DNA of 64,000 bases. Source: an uncultured Eubacteriales bacterium. Lineage in GTDB: Bacteria > Bacillota > Clostridia > Christensenellales > Aristaeellaceae. The translations under genes were made by a program, and so were the position numbers. Each line of letters opens with the position of its first letter. Position 1 is the stretch's first letter. The notes below the pieces were generated by a model that worked only from the letters and a program-made list of their open reading frames with translations, was not told where the DNA came from and did no database searches. Positions 41,355 through 51,134 of this stretch are shown piece by piece. The stretch spans positions 1-64,000 of the forward strand of contig URUF01000001.1 in assembly GCA_900550955.1 (NCBI GenBank). The letters run 5' to 3'.

Positions 41355-44121
41355 CGCAATCCTCCTTCCAATAGGTAAGCCCCTCGTGCGGATGGTACGC
41401 AAGCCGGTAGCCCCTTAGCTGCGCCTGGCAATTTTCATCAAGCAGCAGGAACAATTCGCCCTTTAGCAGGCTGTCCTGCTGCCACTCCGGCACATTGCGG
41501 CGGGTTATGTCCTCCAGGGCCCGGATGGTTTGTCCAATGGCTTTCTCAAAGCCGCCGGCCACGGCGCGGGGCAGGCGGATGCGCTGGCGCGCAATGCGCA
41601 TCGCCTCCTCCCGCGAGGGCGCGTAATCCCTGGAAACAATGCGGCCATCCTCATGCCAGGGCACAAAGCCGATGCGGCCGTCGCTGTGCCGCTGCATCAC
41701 AAGCACCTCCACGGAGGGCTCGCCGTCGCGCACAGCCGCCTCTCCATGGCGCTCGTCGTCCTGCGCGCCCTGGTCCAACAAGCCGTTAAGGGTGTTGCGC
41801 TGCGGGCGCTTGGGATCCTCCTTGGGGGCTTGAAGGCAAAACGCCCTGGCGCGCTCCCGCTTGTCCTTCATGCGCTCGCAATGCGCATGGTAGGCCATTG
41901 CCTCCGCGCCGTCCGGCGGCAAATCCTCCGGCTCGGCATAGGCGGCCTGCACCAGGGCGGGAATGCTGTTAGGCAGGGTAATCGCGTCCGGCAAAAAGCG
42001 CAACGTGCGCAGCAAAAGCCATTGCCCGTATACAGCCTCTGCCCCGCCCTCCAGCTTGCCGTCCGCCGGAAGCAGCACCGCGCAGCGGGCCTCCCTCACG
42101 GGGGCGGGCCGTTCCCGCCGGTGGCGGTGCAGCCTGCCCACGCGCTGAAGCAGCAAATCCATCGGGCACAGGTCGGTTATCATCACATCCACATCAATAT
42201 CTAGGGATTGCTCCAGCACCTGCGTGCCCACCACAATCAGGCCGTCCCTGTCCTCCGGCGCGGAGGCCTTGCCGGTTCGCGCCATCAGCTTCTTCTCCCA
42301 CGCCGCGCGATCCTCCATCAGGTACTGCGCGTGCACAAGCAGGATTTGCGCCTCCGGCATGCGCTGGCGCAGGCTTTCCGCCATGTGCTGGGCGCGCTTT
42401 ACCGTGTTTACAATCACCGCCGCGCAGCCGCCCTGCGCCAGGCTTTTTTCCAAATAGGCGGCCGCCAGCGCGCCGTCCTCCCTCTCATCGGGGCTAAACA
42501 GCCTGTCCACATGGATGGCGCGCTTTTCCGCTCCGTCCTGGATTTTTGTGCTGTGAACGCTGTCCCCGTCCGTCCATGTCAGCAGCGGATACTCCCGGCT
42601 GGTTTGCCAATTTCCATCCGCAGGCGAAAGCCTGCGCCCCAGATAGGCCTCCACCAAGGCCCTCCGCCGCGCGGCCGGCAGCGTGGCGGATAGCAGAATC
42701 ACCGGCGTTTGGTAAGCGCCCAGCCACATCAGGGCGTTTTCAAGGTATACGCTCATATAGGCGTCATACGCGTGGCATTCGTCAATAACCACCGTCTTGC
42801 CCGCCAACCCCAGATGGCGCAGCATCACATGCTTTTGCTTGAGCGACGCCATCAATAGCTGATCCACCGTGCCGATCACAAAATCCGCCAAAAGCGCCTT
42901 CTTGCGCCCGTTAAACCAGCGGTGCACCATAAGGCCCGTGGGTTCTTCCTCATCATCAACGGCCGCGTCGCCCTCAAACAGCGCGGTATACGCCTCGTTT
43001 AAATTGGCCATGCCATGGGCCAGCTGAATGGCGTTGACGCACTCCTGGGACTGGCCCTCGGCCCACTTTTTCAAACGCGGGAAGATGCCGTTAGCCGTGG
43101 CCTGGGTTGGCAGGCCAAAGAACATGCCGCCCTTCCCGCGCCTGGCGGAAAGCACCTCCACCGCGCCAAGCGCGGCCTCGGTTTTGCCCACGCCCATCTG
43201 GGCCTCCAAAATAAAGATGCCGGGATTTACGGCGGTGGATGCGGCGCTAATCGCCGCCCGCTGAACGGCGTTAGGCGGAAACGCGAACCGCTCCAAAAAC
43301 ATAGCGCCGTCCATGGAAAAGGCGTCCGGCAGCCATCGCGTGGGCGGGTTCCAACGCTCCAGGGCCGTTTGGGCGCGTTGCTCATCCCACGTCAGCACCG
43401 GCTTTTCCCATGGCATGATGTAGGGAAAGTATTCTGGGTTGCTGGCGATCCAATCGGCTACAATCAGCAGGCCGGTCAACAGCATCTGCGCCGCTTTGCC
43501 CAGCATGGGCACTTCCTCCACCGATGCATAGCCGCAATGCTTCAGCGCTTTCGCAAGCCATTCCCTGCGAACCTGATGCCACAGCGCGCCCTCCGGGCTG
43601 CTTTGCCCGCTTAGGCCAAAATAGTGGAGCGGATATGGGTACGACTCGCGGAACAGCCAAGCGTCATCTTTCGAGATGGGTTTGCCGTGATGCGCCCCCA
43701 CCGCGGCTACGATCGCGGCAGGGCAATGCTGCAAATGCAAAAAGGCGGCCCCCGCCAACGCATGCGGCGTTTTTTGGGGATCGGAAAAGCGCGTATACGC
43801 GGGCACGGAAAGGCCCGCCGCACATAGCTCGTTTCGCACCTCCGGCAGCATGGGGAGCAATTTTGACGAAAACACCGGGGTCAGCTTGCCAATGTCGTGA
43901 ACCATGGCCGCGAATTCCGCCACGCGCTCCGCCTCGCCTTCCGGGAGGCCCGCGCCCAGGCGGCTCTTTACCGCCTCTGGAACCCACTTCATCATCAAAA
44001 GCCGCATCGTCTGCGCTGTATCCAGCATATGCCGCCATGCCGGAAGCCACCCGTCCGCCTGCGTTTGGGACGTTTTCCCAGGAAGCCACAATAAAGCCTT
44101 GGACAGTTCTCCGATAGGCAT
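41347..44121 (-). CDS. cas3: Cas3, HD nuclease-helicase of type I CRISPR
   Basis: A 924-aa protein. The N-terminal HD nuclease carries MVHDIGK (H75, D76) and GAHHGK (HH near 144). The superfamily 2 helicase has Walker A QMGVGKT (K313), DECH box at 447-450, motif III SAT near 479, and the C-terminal RecA domain with QVLEQSLDIDVDVMITDL and LLQRVGRLHRH. All nuclease and helicase motifs are intact, so the interference machinery looks functional. It is the first gene of the cas operon. Confidence 0.97.
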   Translation of the reverse strand: MPIGELSKALLWLPGKTSQTQADGWLPAWRHMLDTAQTMRLLMMKWVPEAVKSRLGAGLPEGEAERVAEFAAMVHDIGKLTPVFSSKLLPMLPEVRNELCAAGLSVPAYTRFSDPQKTPHALAGAAFLHLQHCPAAIVAAVGAHHGKPISKDDAWLFRESYPYPLHYFGLSGQSSPEGALWHQVRREWLAKALKHCGYASVEEVPMLGKAAQMLLTGLLIVADWIASNPEYFPYIMPWEKPVLTWDEQRAQTALERWNPPTRWLPDAFSMDGAMFLERFAFPPNAVQRAAISAASTAVNPGIFILEAQMGVGKTEAALGAVEVLSARRGKGGMFFGLPTQATANGIFPRLKKWAEGQSQECVNAIQLAHGMANLNEAYTALFEGDAAVDDEEEPTGLMVHRWFNGRKKALLADFVIGTVDQLLMASLKQKHVMLRHLGLAGKTVVIDECHAYDAYMSVYLENALMWLGAYQTPVILLSATLPAARRRALVEAYLGRRLSPADGNWQTSREYPLLTWTDGDSVHSTKIQDGAEKRAIHVDRLFSPDEREDGALAAAYLEKSLAQGGCAAVIVNTVKRAQHMAESLRQRMPEAQILLVHAQYLMEDRAAWEKKLMARTGKASAPEDRDGLIVVGTQVLEQSLDIDVDVMITDLCPMDLLLQRVGRLHRHRRERPAPVREARCAVLLPADGKLEGGAEAVYGQWLLLRTLRFLPDAITLPNSIPALVQAAYAEPEDLPPDGAEAMAYHAHCERMKDKRERARAFCLQAPKEDPKRPQRNTLNGLLDQGAQDDERHGEAAVRDGEPSVEVLVMQRHSDGRIGFVPWHEDGRIVSRDYAPSREEAMRIARQRIRLPRAVAGGFEKAIGQTIRALEDITRRNVPEWQQDSLLKGELFLLLDENCQAQLRGYRLAYHPHEGLTYWKEDCDG

Positions 44122-44153
44122 CTTTTACATCCTTATTTGCAAAATCTGCTGTT

Positions 44154-44182
44154 ATTTTACCATGTATGGCAGATGATGTCAA
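44154..44182 (-). promoter_or_regulatory. Promoter of the cas operon
   Basis: On the minus strand TTGACA (44182-44177), 17 nt, TAAAAT (44159-44154), near consensus, about 30 nt before the cas3 start with AAGGATG as ribosome site. Between here and the hairpin at 44448 (about 265 nt) I see no gene or clear signal. Confidence 0.8.
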
Positions 44183-44447
44183 ATATGCGCTTCACCGCCG
44201 TCGAAGGGCGCGCCCTCTCACAAAATGGGCGTAGGGCATACCCGCCAGCAAACGATGCGTTTTTACAGAAGGAACGGCCTTTTATGATTATAGGCCGCAC
44301 CGTGAGAGCCGTGGCCTTGGAGAAGGAACGCGACAACAGAAAAAAAGCGCGGCGTCAAGCGCTCGCGCTCCCCACAGGCACATGGCCAGGCAGCCCTTTT
44401 GTTCCGCCGCCTGGCGCATTTTCTTTTCCACATCCGGCAAAACGCCC

Positions 44448-44492
44448 GTTAAGCGCGCCGCGGCCCTCAAAGGGGCCGCAGGGTCGCTTAAC
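44448..44492 (-). terminator. Terminator of the efflux/tetR operon
   Basis: Outer arms GTTAAGCG (44448-44455) and CGCTTAAC (44485-44492), with an inner GCGGCCC/GGGCCGC stem at 44460-44479. On the minus strand a short TTTT follows after a few GC bases. It lies just after the tetR stop. Confidence 0.6.
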
Positions 44493-44495
44493 CGC

Positions 44496-45080
44496 CTACT
44501 GCAATACGCGGTCGCACGCGCCCTCAATAAGCAGGCGCAGGGCCTCGTCAAAGCCGCTGCCCACGTCCCCCTTGAAGGCCAGGGACATCATTAGCATGCG
44601 CAGCATGTCGCAGGTGGTTTCCAGGCTGGCGGCAAGCTTTACCTGCGCCTTCAAAATCAGCTGTTTCACCATTTCCTGCTGGCTTACATAGTGCTCCCGC
44701 AAAAGCTCCTCCGGCAGCCGGCGCAAAAGCAGGGGCGCCTCGTCGCGGTAAAACGCCATAAGGTTGCTTCGCTGCATCATCAGGCAGACCTCATAAAACG
44801 CCAGCATCGTGCGCTCGCGCATGGGAAGATCCACCCGTTGCCGCAATATCTGCTCGGCCTGCTTGGACATTTCGTTGTGCAAACGGTCCAGCATGCTCAA
44901 AAACAGGTGCTCCTTGCTTTGGTAAAAGCTATAAAACGCACCCTTGCTGATGCCCGCCTCGCGCGCCAGCTCGTCTACCGTGGTGCGACGCATACCCACT
45001 GTGGCGGCGTGGCGCAGCGCCGCATCCTTCAGGGCCTCGTCAATGCGTTCGCGCTCGCGCGGGGTAAATGCGGTTGCCAT
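44496..45080 (-). CDS. TetR-family regulator of the efflux operon
   Basis: A 194-aa regulator. The helix-turn-helix is TTVDELAREAGISKGAFYSFYQSKEHLF, of the AcrR-like type. It is the last gene of the ABC efflux operon, 13 nt after the membrane-fusion gene, so it probably represses the operon in a feedback loop. The ligand is unknown. Confidence 0.9.
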   Translation of the reverse strand: MATAFTPRERERIDEALKDAALRHAATVGMRRTTVDELAREAGISKGAFYSFYQSKEHLFLSMLDRLHNEMSKQAEQILRQRVDLPMRERTMLAFYEVCLMMQRSNLMAFYRDEAPLLLRRLPEELLREHYVSQQEMVKQLILKAQVKLAASLETTCDMLRMLMMSLAFKGDVGSGFDEALRLLIEGACDRVLQ

Positions 45081-45093
45081 GGATGCCCCTCCA

Positions 45094-46158
45094 TTACTGC
45101 TGCGCGGGCAGCCATACGGTCGCGTTCATGCCGGGCAAGGTTTCCAGGCTACTGGCATAGGCGATGGTCACATCGTAATAGGTGGCGTTCTGCTTGGGCA
45201 CGCCTATGCGGGAAATCTGCGTTACGGTACCGCTCACCTGCTCGCTGGGATAGCGGTCAAATACGATGGTCAGGCTGTCGCCCACGTGCACGCGGTCCAA
45301 ATCCATCTCGTCCACCTCGGCCACCACGTTCATCGCTTCCAGGCCGTGCACCTTCGCCAGCACCATGCCCTTATAAACCTGCTGGCCTCCATAGGTCTGG
45401 TTCAGCTCAAGCGCGCCCGTTTCAGGAGCGTCTACCTCCGCGTTCGCGCCGGCCTCTGCATCCTGCGCGGCCAGCTCAAAAAGCAGCTGGCCTTTGGCAA
45501 CGCGCTGGCCCTCCTTTACGGCGCAGCGCAGCACGCGCCCGCTGCCCGCCACGGTTACGTCGGCCGCGCGTTCCACCTTGCCGGTGCCAATGCAGGTTTT
45601 GGTGCCCATCTTTTCATCGCGATACAGCTTTACGCTATCCCCGTTTTCAAAATCGCCCTTGGTCATTTCCACCGTGTAATCGCTGCCGCTCACATAGGTC
45701 ACGCGGCCCTCGCCTTCGTTATCCTTATCGTTGCTTTGCTGGAAGTACACGGTTTCGCCCACATGGATCAGGCGGTTCTCCTCATCGTTATACGCGCCGT
45801 ACGTGCTGGCCTGGATGGTTTGCGGCAGGCTTTTTTCAATGCAGGCGATCATCCCATACAGGCTGATGGCGTCCTCGCACAGGTCGCCCTCTTCGGCAAA
45901 AACGGCCTGTACCGTACCCGCAGCCGGGGCGTATACCTTAACGGTATCCAGGGTAAAAAGGAGCTCGCCAGCCTCCACCCGGTCGCCGCTTTCCACGTCA
46001 AAGGGCATAAGCACGCCGGAATAGGGCGCGGTAATTTCATACACGTTCTGGCTTTCCACCACGCCGTTGGCCGTGATGCCGGGCGCGGTTTCCTCCGCCG
46101 CGGCGGCGCAGGGCAGCGCCAAAGCCAGGCAAAGCAGCAGCACAATCATCTTTTTCAT
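45094..46158 (-). CDS. Efflux adaptor (membrane-fusion, HlyD/MacA-like) protein
   Basis: About 354 aa from ATG 46158, with GGAGGAAAG upstream. The signal is MKKMIVLLLCLALALPCAAAA. It has repeated barrel-sandwich and beta-barrel segments (VESGDRVEAGELLFTLDTVK, VKEGQRVAKGQLLFEL, VAEVDEMDLDRVHVGDSLTI) but almost no coiled-coil hairpin, as in Gram-positive adaptors. It works with the FtsX-type permease encoded upstream. Confidence 0.85.
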   Translation of the reverse strand: MKKMIVLLLCLALALPCAAAAEETAPGITANGVVESQNVYEITAPYSGVLMPFDVESGDRVEAGELLFTLDTVKVYAPAAGTVQAVFAEEGDLCEDAISLYGMIACIEKSLPQTIQASTYGAYNDEENRLIHVGETVYFQQSNDKDNEGEGRVTYVSGSDYTVEMTKGDFENGDSVKLYRDEKMGTKTCIGTGKVERAADVTVAGSGRVLRCAVKEGQRVAKGQLLFELAAQDAEAGANAEVDAPETGALELNQTYGGQQVYKGMVLAKVHGLEAMNVVAEVDEMDLDRVHVGDSLTIVFDRYPSEQVSGTVTQISRIGVPKQNATYYDVTIAYASSLETLPGMNATVWLPAQQ

Positions 46159-46180
46159 GGTTCTTTCCTCCTTGATTTCT

Positions 46181-48487
46181 TTACTCAACGCTCTTAAGCG
46201 CTTCTACCATATCGATGGTTTTCACCTTGCGGGTAAGCATCCGGGTAATCATCCACGAAAACGCATAGGTCACCGCGCACGCTATCACAATGGAAAGCGG
46301 CTTCACCGTGGAGGCAAACACCATGCTGTCGCTCTCGCAGGAGCGCAGCACCGTACCCGTAAGCCACCAGCCGGGCGCAATGCCCAAAAGCAGGCCCAGG
46401 ATGGTGACCAGGTTGTTTTCCGCCGTCATCAGGCCGCGGATTTCCTTTTGATGATAGCCCAGCACCTTTAAGGTGGCGTATTCGCGGCAGCGCTCCATAA
46501 AATTCAAAATGCCCATATTATACAGCACCACAAAGGCCAGGCCCAGCGCCGCGCCGGACATAAGCATGAAAATATTGGTCAGGCTGTCCAAGATCTTGAG
46601 CGTATCAACATACTCATCCAGGGGGTCGCGCAGCTCATCCAGCTCGTCAAGATCGTTCAGCTTTTTCAGGCCCTCCGGGGTGGGTTCCTTCAAAAGCAGG
46701 GCCGTGGGGATGAAAGCGCCCTTCTTTTGCGCGTCCCACATGCCGCGCGTCATAAAGGCGGTTTGGCCCATCGTAATATAGGCGATGCCGCTTACCTTTG
46801 TTGCAATGGGCTCGTTATCTCCAGGCAGCCACAATTCCACATCGTCGCCCACCTGCACGCCCAGCACCTCCGCCAGCTTTTGGGACAGCATCACGCCCTG
46901 CGCGGGCAGCGGCGTCCACTGCTCATCCTCGCCCAGGCGCATCAGGGTTTGGCCGTCCTCCATCACGGTAAGCTGCGTGGTGCGCGCATTGCCGTTGCCG
47001 CGCACGCTCACGCTTTTATCCATAACCCCTTCCAGCGCTTGCGCCGGGATGCGCTTGCGGTAGCCCTCCACCTCGCCCGCCACGGAGGTAAGCTCCGCGC
47101 GGAGCGTGTACTGCACGGTGCCTTTGTAGTATTTGCCCACAAAGTACACCACGCTGTCCTGCAAGCCAAGCGAGGTAATAATGAGCATGGTACAGCATAA
47201 AACGCCAATCAGGGACATAAGCGTACGGGCCTTGTTGCGAAACAGGTTGCGCACGACCATTTTGCTGTTGAAGCCCAGGCGGCCCCACACCGCCGGCAGG
47301 CGCTCCAGCATCAGCTTGCGCCCCGCCCTGGGCGGCTTGGGCCTTAGCAGAGTGGCCGTTTGCTCCCGCGCGCTTTTTAGGTATGTGCGCAGGCAGATAA
47401 AGCAGCTAAGCGCCACGCCCAGCGCGCACACCGCCCACTGCGCCGCAGATATGGGCGCCTGTAAACGATAGGGAAAGGTAAACTGCGCCTCCTCAAGCGA
47501 CCACAGGATATACGGCAGCGTGCACCTGCCCACAAACAGGCCGATCAGCGAACCCGCCAGCGAGGGATAAAACGCGTAGCTCAAATAATGCCTGAGCATT
47601 TGCCCGTTGCGATAGCCAAGGGCCTTTAAGGTACCCATCTGCGTGCGCTGGTTTTCCAGCATACGGGTGATGGTGGTAAGCACAATCATGGCCGCCACGG
47701 CAAAGGCCAGCAGCGGAAACACGTAGCTAAGGTTGCGGAACATATCCACATCCTTGCGTACGCCATGCGTGGCCCTGTGCGAGGTATGGTCCACAATCAA
47801 CGCCTCGGGAAAGCGCGCGGAAATCTGGTCGCGCACGGCGTCGCTGCTTGCGCCCGGCGCAAGCGCAATCACCATGCCGTTAAGCGGCAGGCGCTCCATG
47901 CCCCGGCTGTTGATCAGCACAAAGCCATAATTGAGCGGGTCGTGCACGGTATTTTTGTTCAGCGACACATATTCCGCGCTTAGGCACGTGCCGCGGATCA
48001 CAAACTCGTATACGCTCTGGCCCAGCTTGATGGGCAGCCGGTCGCCCACGGCCAGCCCGTTCGCCGCGGCAAATTCCTTATCCAGCAGGCAGCCGCGCAT
48101 ATCGCTGCTATCCAGCGCCGCGCCCTCATACAGCAGGGGCCGGTTGATGCGTATGCCCTCGTCATACGCCTCCAGCACCAGGCTGGGCTCATGGGGCAAA
48201 TCCACCTTGAGCTCCGCGCTGGCGCGGGCCTGCACATCCGCAACGCCGGGCATGGCGCGAACCTCCGCAAGCGCGGCCCTGTCCAGGCCCTGAAGGGTAA
48301 CCCATAGATCGGCCAGGTTTTGGGATTCAAAGTACGTGCTGGCCGAAAGGTCGATCATGCGCCAGGCGGCGTCCAGCCCGCTGAACACCCATGTACCCAG
48401 CGCGCAGAGCAAAATCACCGCCAAAAACTGCATCCGGTTTTTCCACATATCCCGAAACAGCTTGCGGTGCAGCGCATTTTTTACCAT
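46181..48487 (-). CDS. FtsX/MacB-type ABC transporter permease
   Basis: A 768-aa membrane protein. There is an N-terminal helix and a large extracytoplasmic domain, then FtsX-type membrane blocks around residues 260-370 and 650-760 (two repeats: ITRMLENQRTQMGTLKALGYRNGQ and LNFMERCREYATLKVLGYHQKEI). This is the mechanotransmission type that exports peptides, drugs or lipoproteins rather than a classical importer. It overlaps the ATPase gene by 7 nt. Confidence 0.9.
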   Translation of the reverse strand: MVKNALHRKLFRDMWKNRMQFLAVILLCALGTWVFSGLDAAWRMIDLSASTYFESQNLADLWVTLQGLDRAALAEVRAMPGVADVQARASAELKVDLPHEPSLVLEAYDEGIRINRPLLYEGAALDSSDMRGCLLDKEFAAANGLAVGDRLPIKLGQSVYEFVIRGTCLSAEYVSLNKNTVHDPLNYGFVLINSRGMERLPLNGMVIALAPGASSDAVRDQISARFPEALIVDHTSHRATHGVRKDVDMFRNLSYVFPLLAFAVAAMIVLTTITRMLENQRTQMGTLKALGYRNGQMLRHYLSYAFYPSLAGSLIGLFVGRCTLPYILWSLEEAQFTFPYRLQAPISAAQWAVCALGVALSCFICLRTYLKSAREQTATLLRPKPPRAGRKLMLERLPAVWGRLGFNSKMVVRNLFRNKARTLMSLIGVLCCTMLIITSLGLQDSVVYFVGKYYKGTVQYTLRAELTSVAGEVEGYRKRIPAQALEGVMDKSVSVRGNGNARTTQLTVMEDGQTLMRLGEDEQWTPLPAQGVMLSQKLAEVLGVQVGDDVELWLPGDNEPIATKVSGIAYITMGQTAFMTRGMWDAQKKGAFIPTALLLKEPTPEGLKKLNDLDELDELRDPLDEYVDTLKILDSLTNIFMLMSGAALGLAFVVLYNMGILNFMERCREYATLKVLGYHQKEIRGLMTAENNLVTILGLLLGIAPGWWLTGTVLRSCESDSMVFASTVKPLSIVIACAVTYAFSWMITRMLTRKVKTIDMVEALKSVE

Positions 48488-49182
48488 GCGATTTCCTCCA
48501 CCGAGGCGGGATGCTCGTTCATTTCCACGCTTTCAATGCGGCCGTTGCGCACGCGGATCACGCGCTTTGCCAGCGGCGCGATGGCCGCGTTATGGGTGAT
48601 GATGGCCACGGTGGTTTGGTACTTCTCGCTCACGTCCTTCAAAAGGGATAGCACCTGCAAGCCGGTTTTGGAGTCCAGCGCGCCGGTGGGCTCGTCGCAC
48701 AAAAGCAGGGCGGGGTTTTTGCACAACGCGCGCGCGATGGACACGCGCTGCTGCTCGCCGCCGGAAAGCTGCGCGGGAAAATTGTTCATGCGCTCGCTTA
48801 GCCCCACCTGGCCCAGCACCTCCACAGGATCCAGCGCATTGGCGCACACCTGCCGCGCCAGCTCCACGTTTTCCAGCGCCGTCAGGTTGGGCATCAGGTT
48901 ATAAAACTGGAACACAAAGCCCACATCCAGCCTGCGGTATTCCGTAAGCTGCTTGCCGTTCAAGCTGGTAATTTCCTTCCCGCCCACGGTGATTTTGCCT
49001 GACGTGGCCCTATCCATGCCGCCCAGCAGGTTCAAAATGGTGGTTTTGCCAGCGCCGCTGGGGCCCAGTACCACGCATAGCTCGCCCTTTTCCATTTCAA
49101 AGCTCACGTTGTTGGCCGCCAGCACGCTTTCGCCGCCCGTGCGGTATTCCTTGGTGACGTTTTCAAAGGTGATATAGCTCAC
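48481..49182 (-). CDS. ABC transporter ATP-binding protein, MacB/LolD type
   Basis: About 233 aa from GTG 49182 after AAAGGAA; the ATG one frame over meets a stop at once. Walker A is GPSGAGKTT, the signature [15 protein letters not shown], Walker [13 protein letters not shown], and the H-loop IITHN. It powers the FtsX-type permease. It is the first gene of the operon. Confidence 0.93.
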   Translation of the reverse strand: MSYITFENVTKEYRTGGESVLAANNVSFEMEKGELCVVLGPSGAGKTTILNLLGGMDRATSGKITVGGKEITSLNGKQLTEYRRLDVGFVFQFYNLMPNLTALENVELARQVCANALDPVEVLGQVGLSERMNNFPAQLSGGEQQRVSIARALCKNPALLLCDEPTGALDSKTGLQVLSLLKDVSEKYQTTVAIITHNAAIAPLAKRVIRVRNGRIESVEMNEHPASVEEIAW

Positions 49183-49242
49183 ATGCGTTCCTTTCCGAAC
49201 GGCTGCAAAATACTGTAAAACCAAAACCGTTCATTCAGTCAT

Positions 49243-49271
49243 AGCCTATCATTGCCAAAAGGGGTTGTCAA
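49243..49271 (-). promoter_or_regulatory. Promoter of the efflux operon
   Basis: On the minus strand TTGACA (49271-49266), 17 nt, TAGGCT (49248-49243). ACTGAATGAACGGT follows directly and could hold the TetR operator, although its symmetry is weak. Confidence 0.65.
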
Positions 49272-49313
49272 TGCAAAACATGGCTTGTTTACGGAAGGTT
49301 CATAAATGGAAAG

Positions 49314-49349
49314 AAAACCGCCATGCCGCTTTCAACGCATGGCGGTTTT
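49314..49349 (-). terminator. Terminator of the exopolysaccharide operon
   Basis: A perfect 13-bp stem, AAAACCGCCATGC (49314-49326) with GCATGGCGGTTTT (49337-49349), and a 10-nt loop. It lies 12 nt after the stop of the Ig-like protein gene. Confidence 0.9.
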
Positions 49350-49361
49350 CCCTTAGCCGCA

Positions 49362-51116
49362 TCAGTTTGCCCGGGGGTTGCTCTGAATCTTCTTGTAATA
49401 ATCCGTTTGCCAGTTCGTCCATTCCAGCTGCCCGTCGCTGATTTCATAGGCGTAGTGCAGCCCGCCGTCGTTGTCGTAATACCCCGTATCCGTTTCCCAG
49501 CCGGTAATGGCAATGGACACGTTTTGCAGGTTCGTGTACTTGGCCTCGTGCTGGAAGCTAAAGCGGCCATGCCGGGTGCTTTCTCCGGGGGCAAGCGTGT
49601 GGCTGTACGTGCCATACAGCGTATCGCTCCGGGTGCTCATGCGGATGACGTTGTTTTGCTCGTCCGTGCCGGTAATGATATAACTGACGCTGGTGATATC
49701 CATATCGCTGTGGTTTTTAAGCACGATATAGGGCTCTCCGTCCCGGATCTCGATGGATTCAACCTTCACCGCATGGCGCAGGGAGCCCACGTTTACATCG
49801 ATGGTGGCGGAAAAGCCGCCATCCTCCGTGGTTCCGGTAAGCTGGCAGCGTCCCCAGCGGCGGCCGCTGACGCGCGCCTTGTTGCTAGTGCCTTTTACCA
49901 CGGCGATGCTTTCGTCGCTGGATTGCCAGGTCATGTTTTTGATGGTCGCGCCGTCGGGCTCCAGCACTGCCGTTACATAGGTATGGCTTCCCGCCCCCAC
50001 GCGCATGCCGGGATGCGCAAAGTGCACGCCTGTGACCGGAATCACCACGCGGATATTCACCGTCGCGCGGCGTTTGGAGCCATCCGTGGCAACGGCGGTC
50101 ACCGTGGTTTTGCCGCCCTTCAGGGCCGTTACCAGCCCGTTTTCATCCACAGTGGCAATTCTTGAATCCTTCACCTTGTAGGTAACGGCCTTGTTGCTCG
50201 TATCCTCCGGCAGCACCTGCGGCTCCAGCTGGAAGGTCTGGCCGATGATCACATCGTAACTCTTTTCCGGAAAGCTGATGCTGGAGGCCAGGCGCACGTC
50301 CCTAAGCGTCACGCTGGCGCACACGCTGGGGTCGTCCTCGCAGGCTGCGGTAATCACGGCCTGCCCAGGCGCAACGCTGGTTACGCGTCCGCGGCTATCC
50401 ACGGTTGCGATGCTTTCATCGCTGGAGGACCATATAAGCTTTTTGTTATCGGCGTTCTTCGGCAGCACCGTAGCCCGAATCGCAGCCTTTTTCCCCGTTG
50501 CCAGCGTAAGGCTTTCGGGCGAAAGGCTCACGCTGGTGGGCTGCTGAAGCACCTTCACGGTTACACGGGCCTTTGCCCCGCCATCGGCGGATTCTACGGT
50601 AATCACCGCCTGGCCTCTGGCGTGGCCTGTTACTACGCCGTTTTCATCCACGGTGGCAACGCTTTCACGCGATGAGGCATAAACTGCGCTTTGAAGGGTC
50701 GCGTCCTCCGGGGCATAGGCGCAGGTGATCTGCGTGGTTTGCCCCACATGGATGCTTGCGGGCTGCGCCTGCGCCGTGATCTTTTTTACGGGCTTTACCA
50801 CCGATACGCAAATGGTGGCCGTAACGCCCTCATCCAGCTTGCTGGTTACGGTAATTTGGCACTCGCCTGCGCTTACGCCCTTTATCTTGCCGCGCCCATC
50901 CACCGTAGCCACGCTTTCATCGCTGCTTTGGTAGCTTACGCCCGCTTTGCGCGCGGCATAGGGTGCAACCGTCGCCTTTGCTTGAACGGTGCGGCCCACA
51001 GCCACAACAAGCGCCTGTTCCTCAACGGAAAGGACGGTCGCCTCCTGCGCGGAAGCATTGCAAATGCCGCCCAGCATAAGGCCCATCAAAATCCATAGCA
51101 CAACCGCTTTTTTCAT
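49362..51116 (-). CDS. Secreted multi-domain Big_2 (bacterial Ig-like) protein
   Basis: A 584-aa protein with a signal peptide (MKKAVVLWILMGLMLGGICNASA). About five tandem Ig-like Big_2 domains follow, each with the SSDESVATVD.G.V tag and a G-rich AVITV strand (about residues 25-430). A distinct C-terminal domain (YYDNDGGLHYAYEISDGQLEW) ends it. No sortase motif or membrane anchor is visible, so it is secreted or non-covalently bound. Last gene of the polysaccharide operon; a surface or matrix role is inferred from that position. Confidence 0.88.
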   Translation of the reverse strand: MKKAVVLWILMGLMLGGICNASAQEATVLSVEEQALVVAVGRTVQAKATVAPYAARKAGVSYQSSDESVATVDGRGKIKGVSAGECQITVTSKLDEGVTATICVSVVKPVKKITAQAQPASIHVGQTTQITCAYAPEDATLQSAVYASSRESVATVDENGVVTGHARGQAVITVESADGGAKARVTVKVLQQPTSVSLSPESLTLATGKKAAIRATVLPKNADNKKLIWSSSDESIATVDSRGRVTSVAPGQAVITAACEDDPSVCASVTLRDVRLASSISFPEKSYDVIIGQTFQLEPQVLPEDTSNKAVTYKVKDSRIATVDENGLVTALKGGKTTVTAVATDGSKRRATVNIRVVIPVTGVHFAHPGMRVGAGSHTYVTAVLEPDGATIKNMTWQSSDESIAVVKGTSNKARVSGRRWGRCQLTGTTEDGGFSATIDVNVGSLRHAVKVESIEIRDGEPYIVLKNHSDMDITSVSYIITGTDEQNNVIRMSTRSDTLYGTYSHTLAPGESTRHGRFSFQHEAKYTNLQNVSIAITGWETDTGYYDNDGGLHYAYEISDGQLEWTNWQTDYYKKIQSNPRAN

Positions 51117-51134
51117 CGTATCGTTCCTCCCTGT

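Noticed and set aside
36414..44121. Inactivating damage in the cas genes explaining tolerance of the self-matching spacer
   Set aside because: Motifs of Cas3, Cas1, Cas2-DnaQ and Cas6e are intact, and frames of Cse1, Cse2, Cas7 and Cas5 are full length, so no obvious loss is visible.
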